Origin: Stagnimonas sp.
Lineage (GTDB): Bacteria > Pseudomonadota > Gammaproteobacteria > Nevskiales > Nevskiaceae
NCBI GenBank assembly: GCA_030652575.1
Contig: JAUSQI010000063.1
Span: 62,001 to 126,000, forward strand
Direction: 5' to 3'
Length of the DNA stretch: 64,000 nucleotides
The translations under genes and the position numbers were made by a program. Below are positions 26,927-34,452 of the stretch, in pieces; the stretch's first letter is position 1, and the number at the start of each line of letters is the position of its first letter. The notes under the pieces were generated by a model. The model was not told where the DNA came from, made no database searches, and worked only from the letters and a program-made list of their open reading frames with translations.

Positions 26927-27386
26927 TCGCCTCTTCGCGGCGCATCTCCTCGCGCGCTTCCTCCAACAGATGCTGCGCGGCGAGAGGGCGGCAATAGCGG
27001 CGGGCTTTCTCGTTGAGGCGTGCGACTTCGAGCGCGACCTGGTTCGGGCTGAAACGATACTGGTTGCCGACCGGATCGCGCCCGTAGACATCGCGCGCCT
27101 CGGCGTAGCTGGCGCTCAGCTCTTTGAAGTCGCTGCACTGGCGGGCGACTTCGGTGACCAGTTCAGAGGGCACGGTGGCGCGGGCGTCCGCAGCGACCGA
27201 GCCGCGCGCGATGGTGGCGCGGGTCATGCGCTCGGCGAGCAGGCTCTGGTCGTCATAGCGGGTGATGCCGTTGCGATCCACCCACTTGAACACGCCGCCC
27301 GCTGCCTGTGCCGCCATCGCCAGCAGCAGGCCGCCGCAGAACAGCGCGCCGCGCAGAGGGACGCCGCGGCGGTCAGCGCTGTTCAT
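26901..27386 (-). CDS. DUF4124 domain exported protein
   Basis: Encodes 161 residues. Signal peptide CGGLLLAMAAQAAG is followed directly by the DUF4124 signature GGVFKWVDRNGITRYDDQ, then a charged, probably helical tail with two Cys. The family is common in gammaproteobacteria, exported, and of unknown function. The start lies 14 bases inside the upstream DUF4124 gene, so the pair is translationally coupled. Its 3' end overlaps the convergent barrel gene by 26 bases. Confidence 0.8.
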   Translation of the reverse strand: MNSADRRGVPLRGALFCGGLLLAMAAQAAGGVFKWVDRNGITRYDDQSLLAERMTRATIARGSVAADARATVPSELVTEVARQCSDFKELSASYAEARDVYGRDPVGNQYRFSPNQVALEVARLNEKARRYCRPLAAQHLLEEAREEMRREEAIRTVQSGQ

Positions 27387-27795
27387 TGGTCGGCAGCGGC
27401 ACATCCGCACCCGGTTGGCTGCACGCCGTCTGCGCCTGCTGCTGCGCGCGGTCGATGAGTTTCTGGCGCTCTTCGTCGGAATAGGTACGGGTATTGCCCA
27501 GGTTGTCGGTTTCGCTGATCTTGCTGGAGCTGTTGTAGACCGACACTTGGTCCTTCTTGCGCTGGCAATCCAGCTGGCGCGCGGCGAGGGTGGCCGGTGA
27601 ATCCTTGGGCGTCTCGGAGACACCGCTGCCAGGCTTCACTTCGACCTGCTGGCCCTTCTCGCTTTTGACATCGCTGTAGTGCACGCGGCCTTTTTCATCC
27701 ACCCAGCGGTAGGTTCGCTCGCCGGCATGCGCGGCCTGCAAGCCCGCGAAAGCCAGGGACGCCGCAAGCGCGAGGTGGCATAAAACGGGACGCAT
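27373..27795 (-). CDS. DUF4124 domain exported protein
   Basis: Encodes 140 residues from the ATG at 27795, which has GGAG eight bases upstream. Signal peptide LALAASLAFAGLQAAHAG is followed by RTYRWVDEKGRVHYSDV, the DUF4124 domain, then a hydrophilic tail with ARQLDCQRKKDQVSVYN and two Cys in the mature part. Function unknown. It is upstream of and overlaps a second DUF4124 gene, suggesting a tandem duplication with a shared transcript. Confidence 0.82.
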   Translation of the reverse strand: MRPVLCHLALAASLAFAGLQAAHAGERTYRWVDEKGRVHYSDVKSEKGQQVEVKPGSGVSETPKDSPATLAARQLDCQRKKDQVSVYNSSSKISETDNLGNTRTYSDEERQKLIDRAQQQAQTACSQPGADVPLPTNEQR

Positions 27796-27881
27796 GGCAG
27801 GTCTCCAGGAACGCATGGGCTTCGAGTCTAGCCGCAGAGCGTGAACGCACTCCAGTGTGGCGGCGCTCATTACAATGACTC

Positions 27882-28703
27882 ATGCGCTTTCGTCTGATCC
27901 TCCCGATGCTGCTCGCGGCTGCCGCCATCACGGCCTGGCAGGCCGAGACGCGCGCCGCGTTGGAGCAGCGGTTGCTGCTGCGCTCGCTCACCGCACAGCT
28001 GACACCGCTGGGCAGCCTGAGCTACGGCGCGACCAGCGCACATTTCTGGGGCAGCGGCCGCGTCGAGAATCTACGATTCGCGCCCGATGCCGACTGGATT
28101 GCGCGGCATGCACTGCCCGCCGACTTCGCCCTGCACATCCCCCAGCTGCACTACAGCGACTGGCAGGCAGACGAAGGCTGGCCCGCTGCCGTGCGCCTGC
28201 AGTTCGATACCGCCACGCTGCCGCTGCCCGCGCCTTGGCCGCGGACAGCCAGCGGCACGCTGGACTGGCAGTACCGCCGCGTCGAAGGCACGTTGCGGGT
28301 GGCGCTCACGCTCGATGCCCCACGCGCGGCTGCCGCCGATGCCACGCTGTCATTGCAGCTGGCCGCGCCTCAGCGTCTGACGGGTGCGACCTTGCTCGGC
28401 GGCACGCTGCAGTACCGCGATCAGGGTCTGGCGCAGGGCGCGCGCGCGGCATTGGCACTGCAACTGGGGGCCGATCCGCAGAATGCCGATTCCGCGCTCG
28501 CCGAAATGCTGGCGCAATGGCTCACAGAGCAGGGCCTGCCGCCCACTGCGGAACTGCGCGAATCGCTCACCGCCTTTGCGCGGGAGCCTCTGGCCCTGAC
28601 GCTGCACCTCGACCCACCCGGCGCGTTGCGGCCCGACACCCTGCTCCTGTTCGCGCCGGCAGATCGCATCGCCGCACTGGGGTTGAGCGTGCAGGCTCAG
28701 TAG
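27882..28703 (+). CDS. Exported hypothetical protein
   Basis: Encodes 273 residues beginning with a signal peptide or anchor (RLILPMLLAAAAITAW). The remainder alternates beta-rich stretches (SYGATSAHFWGSGRVENLRF, GTLDWQYRRVEGTLRVALTL, LGGTLQYRDQGLAQG), somewhat like AsmA- or DUF945-type periplasmic proteins, but I see no decisive motif. It diverges from the DUF4124 pair and its end overlaps the acylphosphatase gene by seven bases. Function not assigned. Confidence 0.68.
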   Translation: MRFRLILPMLLAAAAITAWQAETRAALEQRLLLRSLTAQLTPLGSLSYGATSAHFWGSGRVENLRFAPDADWIARHALPADFALHIPQLHYSDWQADEGWPAAVRLQFDTATLPLPAPWPRTASGTLDWQYRRVEGTLRVALTLDAPRAAAADATLSLQLAAPQRLTGATLLGGTLQYRDQGLAQGARAALALQLGADPQNADSALAEMLAQWLTEQGLPPTAELRESLTAFAREPLALTLHLDPPGALRPDTLLLFAPADRIAALGLSVQAQ

Positions 28704-28984
28704 CGACGCACGACGAAGCCGGGCTCTGGATGTTCATTCGTCGGCAGCCACTCCACACTCGTCACCACCGCTTTTTCGGGCCCGACCGCCAACCAGCGGT
28801 GCAGGGCCGCAAGCGCGTCCGGGGCACCTGCCGCGACGCCTTCCACCGCGCCATCGTCCCGATTGCGCACCCAGCCCTGCAAGCCCAAAGCCTTTGCCTG
28901 CCGCTCGGTGGCGGCTCGATACCCCACGCCCTGCACCCGACCGTGCACGACAAAACGCATCGCGTTAGTGTTGTCTTCAGCCAT
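28697..28984 (-). CDS. acyP: Acylphosphatase
   Basis: Encodes 95 residues of the acylphosphatase family, which hydrolyses carboxyl-phosphate bonds. The phosphate-binding loop VHGRVQGVGYR carries the catalytic Arg, and the catalytic Asn lies in GWVRNRDDGAVEG. Length is typical. The start at 28984 has GGAG ten bases upstream; an internal ATG at 28960 is possible. Its start codon overlaps the divergent next gene's start by two bases (CATG). Confidence 0.92.
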   Translation of the reverse strand: MAEDNTNAMRFVVHGRVQGVGYRAATERQAKALGLQGWVRNRDDGAVEGVAAGAPDALAALHRWLAVGPEKAVVTSVEWLPTNEHPEPGFVVRRY

Positions 28985-29675
28985 GAAACCGTCCGCTCCA
29001 AAAAATAAACGCAGCATAGGCAACAGCGTGCCCGCGCCGGAAGAGCCGCAGCGCCTGCGCTTCGCCGCCGAAATACCCGGCGGCGCGCTCGGCCCGCTGT
29101 GGAAACTGCACGTCGAAGCCCTGAGCGAACCCGCGCCCGGCGGCGGCGAGCGACTGCGGCTGCGCGCCCATGTGCAGACCAATCTGGCCAGTGTCGCCAA
29201 ACCGGCGCTCGCCGCACTGGGCCAGCGCACCCTGGCCCGCCTGCCCGCGCCCGCCGCACAAGCCACCACGGCCCTCGCGCCACTGGCCCAGCAAGCCAGT
29301 CGCTGGCTGGGCGATTGGGCGCAGCAACGCGCCCAGCAGGTCGCCCCGCGTCTGGCGCGCTGGGCCGCACCGTTGCTGCGGCACGACCTCAACACCTGGT
29401 TCGAGCTGCATGCCTCCACCGCGCCCTTGGTGGAAGGTGCCAAAGCCCTGCTGCCCAATGCCACCAAGCTCTCGCAACTCGGCATCACGCCTGATCTCGG
29501 GCCGAACGCACCCGCCGTGCAGGCCTGGCAGGGGCGCATCGGCGATGAGGCGGCACAGGTTTCGCTGCTGCGCATGGACGACCGCCAATTGCCGGAGAAC
29601 CTGCGCGCCAAGCTGGGCGGCATGCCGTTTCAGATTGCGGCAGCGGTGGTGACGGTGGTGGGGCGCAAGCCTTGA
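28983..29675 (+). CDS. Hypothetical protein, Ala/Leu-rich helical centre
   Basis: Encodes 230 residues without a signal peptide or clear transmembrane helix. A basic N-terminus is followed by a beta-like stretch (LRFAAEIPGGALGPLWKLHVEAL), an Ala/Leu/Gln-rich helical middle (residues 65-135) and a C-terminal part ending VVTVVGRKP. I do not recognise a family. The start shares CATG with the acyP start and no ribosome-binding site is visible, so it may be leaderless or start later. Confidence 0.55.
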   Translation: MKPSAPKNKRSIGNSVPAPEEPQRLRFAAEIPGGALGPLWKLHVEALSEPAPGGGERLRLRAHVQTNLASVAKPALAALGQRTLARLPAPAAQATTALAPLAQQASRWLGDWAQQRAQQVAPRLARWAAPLLRHDLNTWFELHASTAPLVEGAKALLPNATKLSQLGITPDLGPNAPAVQAWQGRIGDEAAQVSLLRMDDRQLPENLRAKLGGMPFQIAAAVVTVVGRKP

Positions 29676-29715
29676 GTCGCTGCAAGCCCGCGTCATCGAA
29701 ACCGGATTCTCGAAA

Positions 29716-30804
29716 ATGCTGAACCTCGGTATCGATGCCTCCATGCTGACGGCGCAGCGGAGTGGCATCGGCAATTACGTCTACAACCTGCTGACCGAGT
29801 ATCTGAAGGTGAAGGGCGACACTCGCGTCGTCCTTTTCTCAGATCGCGTGGTTGCCGGGGATGCGCGCCATTTCGGCGAGGTCGTCGAGAATATCGGCCC
29901 GCCGATACGCAAAGGGCCGCTATGGCTGAGCTCCGGCCTGTATCCCCTGCTGAAACAGAACGAGATCGACGTCTTCTGGGGCGGCAATGGCTACGTGCCG
30001 CTGGCGGTGCCGCGCGGCATTAGACGCGTGCTGACCATCCACGACATGGTGGCGCACGAGGCGCCGCAGACGATGCTGACGGTGAGTTTTTTGACGCGTC
30101 GCATCTTCCAGACGCTGGCGATCAAACAGGCGGACCGGATCATCACGGTCTCGCACAGCACCGCCAGCGATCTGGCCCGCCACACCCGGGGCAGAAGCGA
30201 TCTCATCATCCCGCCGCTGATGAATGACCAGTACGGACCCGTCGAGCCAGATCAGGTCGACGCCGTGCGGCAGCGCCATCAGCTGCCTGACCGATACCTG
30301 CTCGCCGTCGGCACCGTCGAGCCGCGCAAGAACCTGCTCAGCACGGTACGCGCGCATGCCGATCTGCGACGCCAAGGCCTTGCACTGCCGCAACTCATCA
30401 TTGCGGGGCACATCGGCTGGAAGGAACAGGACATCGCACGAGAAATCGAAGAAATGGCGCGCGAAGGCCATGCTCGCTACCTCGGCTATGTCGCCAACGA
30501 AGACATGCCGGGACTCTATGCAGGTGCCATCGCCCTGCTGTTTTTACCCGTCTACGAAGGCTACGGCATGCCCGCACGCGAAGCCCTGTTATGTGGCACG
30601 CCGGTGATTGCCTCGGATATCCCCGCCCTGCGTGAGGCAACCGAAGGCAATGCCCTGTTCATCGGCCACACGCAGGCCGAAATCACCAAGGCCTTGCGTC
30701 TTTGGGCAACCGAGGCGCTTCAGGCCCCCGCATCGAAGCTGCACCCAAATCGCTCGGCAGGCAGGGTTGCTGCCCTAGCCTTCAAAGAAGCGCTCGAAGG
30801 CTAA
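29716..30804 (+). CDS. GT4-family glycosyltransferase
   Basis: Encodes 362 residues of GT-B fold. N-terminal GIDASMLTAQRSGIGNYVYNL is the acceptor-side glycine loop; AVGTVEPRKNL marks the start of the donor half, and PVYEGYGMPAREALLCGTPVIASDIPALRE is the EX7E-type nucleotide-sugar motif of GT4 mannosyl/glucosyl-type enzymes. It is soluble and would act at the cytoplasmic membrane face. It is the first gene of the surface polysaccharide region. Donor and linkage cannot be deduced. Confidence 0.9.
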   Translation: MLNLGIDASMLTAQRSGIGNYVYNLLTEYLKVKGDTRVVLFSDRVVAGDARHFGEVVENIGPPIRKGPLWLSSGLYPLLKQNEIDVFWGGNGYVPLAVPRGIRRVLTIHDMVAHEAPQTMLTVSFLTRRIFQTLAIKQADRIITVSHSTASDLARHTRGRSDLIIPPLMNDQYGPVEPDQVDAVRQRHQLPDRYLLAVGTVEPRKNLLSTVRAHADLRRQGLALPQLIIAGHIGWKEQDIAREIEEMAREGHARYLGYVANEDMPGLYAGAIALLFLPVYEGYGMPAREALLCGTPVIASDIPALREATEGNALFIGHTQAEITKALRLWATEALQAPASKLHPNRSAGRVAALAFKEALEG

Positions 30805-30853
30805 TCACTGGGCCGCTTGCCGGGGTTCTTCAATTGAGACATGGATCACGCCC

Positions 30854-30877
30854 AAAAGCTGTACAGCTCGTTTTTTT
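30854..30877 (+). terminator. Weak terminator-like palindrome after the first glycosyltransferase
   Basis: AGCTGTACAGCT, preceded by AAA and followed by CG and seven T, lies 53 bases after the stop. The GC content is low and two bases interrupt the A/T arms, so termination strength is doubtful. Confidence 0.3.
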
Positions 30878-31041
30878 ATACTGGCTGTCAACTTCCGGTA
30901 GTCATTTAAGGGCAGACTCAGCTTGCCTTGGGGATAAGGCGCTCAATTGGGCCATAAATTGCCTGTCATTCGTTGTGCCCTGTTCGATAGCGTATTACCC
31001 TCGCGCCCCATTTTGATGCACAAGCCTAGGAATATCAGGCA

Positions 31042-32178
31042 ATGGTCGTAATTTTCGCGGTTTTTGCGATGGCAGCCAGCGCATTGATTGCCTATCTGAC
31101 TATCGTCGCCGCCCGCAGGCTGGACCTGGGTGCGGACGACACCGTGGGCGTGCACAAGTTTCACAACCACTGGGTTCCGCGCCTGGGCGGCATCGCCATT
31201 TTCGTGGCCCTGACCTCCAGCCTGCTGGCCGTCACCTGGTTGCTGGGTACAGAAGTGCAGCATGCCGTGGCCTTCATCGTCTGCATCCTGCCGGTGTTCT
31301 GTGTCGGCCTGGTGGAAGACGTCACCGCCAAATGCGACATCTCCAGCCGCCTGCTTCTGCCCATGCTCTCGGCAGCACTCTGCTGGTGGCTGCTGGATGG
31401 CCGCCTGCTCCGGGTGGACATCCCCACCGTGGATGCCTGGCTGCAGGCCTCGCCGTTTTTCGCCCTGATGCTCACCATGATTGCCGTCGGCGGCATCACC
31501 CAGGCCGTCAACATCATCGACGGCTACAACGGTCTCTCTCCCTTTTTTGCGCTGGTCGCGCTGGCCGCCATCGGCATCGTCGGGCATCTGGTCGGCGACG
31601 TGCTGGTGGAGCGCATTGCGCTGCTGGCGGCGGCCTCGGTGGCCGGCTTCCTGCTCTGGAACTTCCCGCACGGCCATATCTTCATGGGCGACGCGGGCGC
31701 CTACCTCGTCGGCTTCTGCATTGGCGAGCTCTCGGTTTTGCTGGTCACCCGCAACCCCGAGGTGTCGGCCTGGTTCCCGATGCTGCTGGTGATCTACCCG
31801 GTGTGGGAGACGCTGTTCGCGATCTATCGCAAGGCCATTCTCAAGAACACCTCGCCCAGCCAGCCCGATGGCTTGCACCTGCACATGCTCATCCACAAGC
31901 GCCTGGTCAAATCGCCCTACGGCGGCACTGCACGCCAACGCATGCTCAAGCGCAACTCGTCGACCTCGCCCTATCTTTGGGTGCTGAGCCTGATGACGGC
32001 GATCCCTGCCGTGATTTTCTGGGACGAAGGCGCCTGGCTGCAGGGCTTCTGTGTGGTCGCGGTATTGGCCTGCTTCACGCTGTACTGGCGCATCGTGCGG
32101 TTTCGCGCCCCGAAGTTCATGGTGTTCCGGCCCACCATCGAGGGCGCTCGCCAGACTTCGGTAACGACCGACGCCTGA
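31042..32178 (+). CDS. WecA/WbpL-type undecaprenyl-phosphate sugar-1-phosphate transferase
   Basis: Encodes 378 residues with about ten transmembrane helices, family PNPT (MraY/WecA). Motifs seen are HKFHNHWVPRLGGIAIF, the Asp pair region GLVEDV, NIIDGYNGL, GDAGAYLVGF, and the late loop PDGLHLHMLIHKR with its His residues. Such enzymes prime glycan synthesis by moving a HexNAc-1-phosphate from UDP onto undecaprenyl phosphate. The sugar is not determined by the sequence. It is followed 36 bases later by an epimerase gene, as in many O-antigen loci. Confidence 0.92.
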   Translation: MVVIFAVFAMAASALIAYLTIVAARRLDLGADDTVGVHKFHNHWVPRLGGIAIFVALTSSLLAVTWLLGTEVQHAVAFIVCILPVFCVGLVEDVTAKCDISSRLLLPMLSAALCWWLLDGRLLRVDIPTVDAWLQASPFFALMLTMIAVGGITQAVNIIDGYNGLSPFFALVALAAIGIVGHLVGDVLVERIALLAAASVAGFLLWNFPHGHIFMGDAGAYLVGFCIGELSVLLVTRNPEVSAWFPMLLVIYPVWETLFAIYRKAILKNTSPSQPDGLHLHMLIHKRLVKSPYGGTARQRMLKRNSSTSPYLWVLSLMTAIPAVIFWDEGAWLQGFCVVAVLACFTLYWRIVRFRAPKFMVFRPTIEGARQTSVTTDA

Positions 32179-32214
32179 TATCCGGCAGGCCATAGCGATC
32201 TGCCTTCTGCGCCC

Positions 32215-33162
32215 GTGACCGCTACGCTGCCCCGCCATTACCTGGTGACCGGTGGGGCGGGATTCATCGGCTCGCATCTGGTTGATCACCTGCTCGCCGC
32301 AGGTCATCAGGTCACCGTGGTCGACGATTTTTCGTCCGGCCACCGCAGCAATCTACCGACGCATTCCCAGCTCACCGTAATGGAGTGCTCCGTCGGCGCG
32401 CTCGATGCCAATCAGCTTGCGGGCCAGCAATGGGCCGGCATCGCCCACTTGGCGGCCATACCCTCCGTGGGTTTCAGCTGGCAACAGCCGTTGACCACGC
32501 ACGAAGCCAATCTCAGCCACACCGTGCACATGGCAGCACTCGCACAGCAACTAGGCTGCCGCCGGTTCGTTTATGCGAGCTCCGCTGCCGTGTATGGCGA
32601 TCCACCCAGCCTGCCGCTGGGCGAGGACCTCACGCCCAGCCCTGTTTCACCCTACGGACTACAGAAAAGAACCGGCGAGGATTACCTCGCACTGCTGGCG
32701 CCGCGCTGGCAGCTGGAGGCCATCGCACTGCGCTTTTTCAACGTGTTTGGGCCGCGGCAGAACCCGCACTCCGAGTACTCCGGCGTGGTGTCACGCTTTG
32801 CGGCGGCAGCACTTGCCGGCGAGCCGCTGTGCATTCGCGGCGATGGTGCGCAGACGCGCGATTTTGTCGAAGTGCGCGATGTGGCCCGCACGCTGGCGGC
32901 CGCCCTGCAACAAGCGTTGCCCGCCGCACGGCTGAGCATCTGCAATGTCGGCACCGGTCGGCAGACCTCGGTGATGGCATTGGCAGAAGCGCTGCGCCGC
33001 TGCACCGGCGCACACTCGGAAATACGCCATGAGCCGGTAGCAGCCGGCGACATCCTGCATTCGCAGGCAGACACCCGGCGTTTGCGCACGCTGTTTGGCA
33101 TCGAACTCGAACTCGGCCTGGACGAGAGCCTGGAAGCGCTACTCGATTCCCTGCGGCGCTAA
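32215..33162 (+). CDS. NAD-dependent sugar-nucleotide epimerase (UDP-glucose 4-epimerase-like)
   Basis: Encodes 315 residues of the extended SDR family: NAD-binding VTGGAGFIGSHL, Ser and Tyr of the active site in YASSAAVYGD and SPYGLQK (Tyr-x3-Lys), NVFGPRQNP and a substrate loop near GDGAQTRDFVEV. This matches UDP-Glc/GlcNAc 4-epimerases. The likely role is supply of a UDP-hexose isomer to the polysaccharide. The start is GTG without an obvious ribosome-binding site. It follows the WecA-like gene. Confidence 0.88.
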   Translation: MTATLPRHYLVTGGAGFIGSHLVDHLLAAGHQVTVVDDFSSGHRSNLPTHSQLTVMECSVGALDANQLAGQQWAGIAHLAAIPSVGFSWQQPLTTHEANLSHTVHMAALAQQLGCRRFVYASSAAVYGDPPSLPLGEDLTPSPVSPYGLQKRTGEDYLALLAPRWQLEAIALRFFNVFGPRQNPHSEYSGVVSRFAAAALAGEPLCIRGDGAQTRDFVEVRDVARTLAAALQQALPAARLSICNVGTGRQTSVMALAEALRRCTGAHSEIRHEPVAAGDILHSQADTRRLRTLFGIELELGLDESLEALLDSLRR

Positions 33163-33171
33163 ACTGCGGCG

Positions 33172-34392
33172 ATGCACCAAGCAACGCACTCGCACCTCTA
33201 CCAGTACCGCATCGAGCATTGTTGGGATGCCCGGCTCGACCGCTGGCTGGATCTCGGTGTGGCTGATACCCAGTGCTGGGACCTGAGCCTGGAAGACCGG
33301 ATCGCCGCTGCTTTCAACAGCCCGTTTACCGGATTGGGCGGCGCGCTGGAACAAGCCTTTGCGCGTGGTCTCACTGCATCCCGGGTGGTGCACAGCCGCA
33401 TGCCGCCACCGGCAGCCTTGCCGCCTGAGAGCTTCCGCATGGTGCTGCTGGACGAACCCCGGCGGCGTTTCATCTCGGCAGCCCGTGCCTTGGGCCTGCT
33501 GCCCCTGGAGCCCTTACCTCCAGCGGATACTGCCGTTCTCGCCAAGGGTCTATTGCACTCGGGCCAGCATCAACACCGTCGCTGGCTGGACAACCATCTG
33601 GTACGCGCCTTGGCGGCCTGCCGATTGGGGCCGCTGGCATTCGAGGTCGACCGCGCCGAACCCCTGCTGCCGATCGCCATCGAGGCGCTGAAACAGCAGT
33701 TCGAGTTCGTCGGGTTGCGGCAGCAGGGCTGCACGCTGCTGGGGCGCGCACTGGCGCATGCCCTCGGCAGACCGGACCCTGCGATCGCCGATGACACAGC
33801 GAACCCGCTAGATAACGACGCTTTCCCCATCCCTGAGCCGCTTCTGGCGCAGGATGATCTGCTGTATGCGGAGGCCGCAAAGCTTTTTGAACGCCACACC
33901 ACAGCTGCGGCGCCGTGGTCCCAGCAGCAGGCGAAGGAGCTATCGCGTCACATCGTGCCGCTCAATCGCAATGGTCCGCCCGTGTTCTCGGTACGCGGCC
34001 CGATGATGGTCTGCGGCGTGCACGGCAGGGATGCGGCGGGCAGCGACAACTGCCGCCTCTGGAGCGGCCCCTCACCGCGCATGACGATCTGGATCGCCGT
34101 ACCCAAGAACACGCGCATCACCGCGGAGATTCGTGTGCACGGCTATGCCCATGAACGTCAGCGCGAGACCTTGCGCATCGAGTGCGACGGCCGCGTCCAG
34201 CCCCATCGCTTCGAATCTCTCGAGGGCTATCGCGACCTCATAGCCGTCGACTGCAAGCCGCAACAGTCGATACTGGGCCTAAGCGTGATTCTGGATGAGA
34301 CCCTCTCTGGCCCCGATCTGGGCGACGTCGCCGGGGACACCCGACGCCGCGGCATTTCCTTCGACCGTTACGGCTGGCGGCTGGGACGCTGA
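33172..34392 (+). CDS. Sulfotransferase-like protein with C-terminal beta domain
   Basis: Encodes 406 residues, no signal peptide. Residues about 75-205 follow the order seen in family 2 sulfotransferases: SFRMVLLDEPRRRFISAAR (compare the R-x-P-x-x-R-x-x-S motif binding the 3'-phosphate), QHQHRRWLDNHLVRAL and QQFEFVGLRQQ. A PAPS-binding N-terminal loop is not evident. The C-terminal part (about 270-406) is beta-rich with PRMTIWIAVPKNT, like a carbohydrate-binding sandwich. The match is distant and the assignment is tentative. It lies nine bases after the epimerase, in the same transcription unit. Confidence 0.5.
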   Translation: MHQATHSHLYQYRIEHCWDARLDRWLDLGVADTQCWDLSLEDRIAAAFNSPFTGLGGALEQAFARGLTASRVVHSRMPPPAALPPESFRMVLLDEPRRRFISAARALGLLPLEPLPPADTAVLAKGLLHSGQHQHRRWLDNHLVRALAACRLGPLAFEVDRAEPLLPIAIEALKQQFEFVGLRQQGCTLLGRALAHALGRPDPAIADDTANPLDNDAFPIPEPLLAQDDLLYAEAAKLFERHTTAAAPWSQQQAKELSRHIVPLNRNGPPVFSVRGPMMVCGVHGRDAAGSDNCRLWSGPSPRMTIWIAVPKNTRITAEIRVHGYAHERQRETLRIECDGRVQPHRFESLEGYRDLIAVDCKPQQSILGLSVILDETLSGPDLGDVAGDTRRRGISFDRYGWRLGR

Positions 34393-34452
34393 GCATGCCT
34401 TCAGCACCACGCTAGACTGTGCATTGCACCCAGACCGTGTGGCGCGCACCGC

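Noticed and set aside
30805-31041. JUMPstart/ops element upstream of the polysaccharide genes
   Set aside because: No match to GGCGGTAGCGT was seen here or in the other large gaps of the locus.
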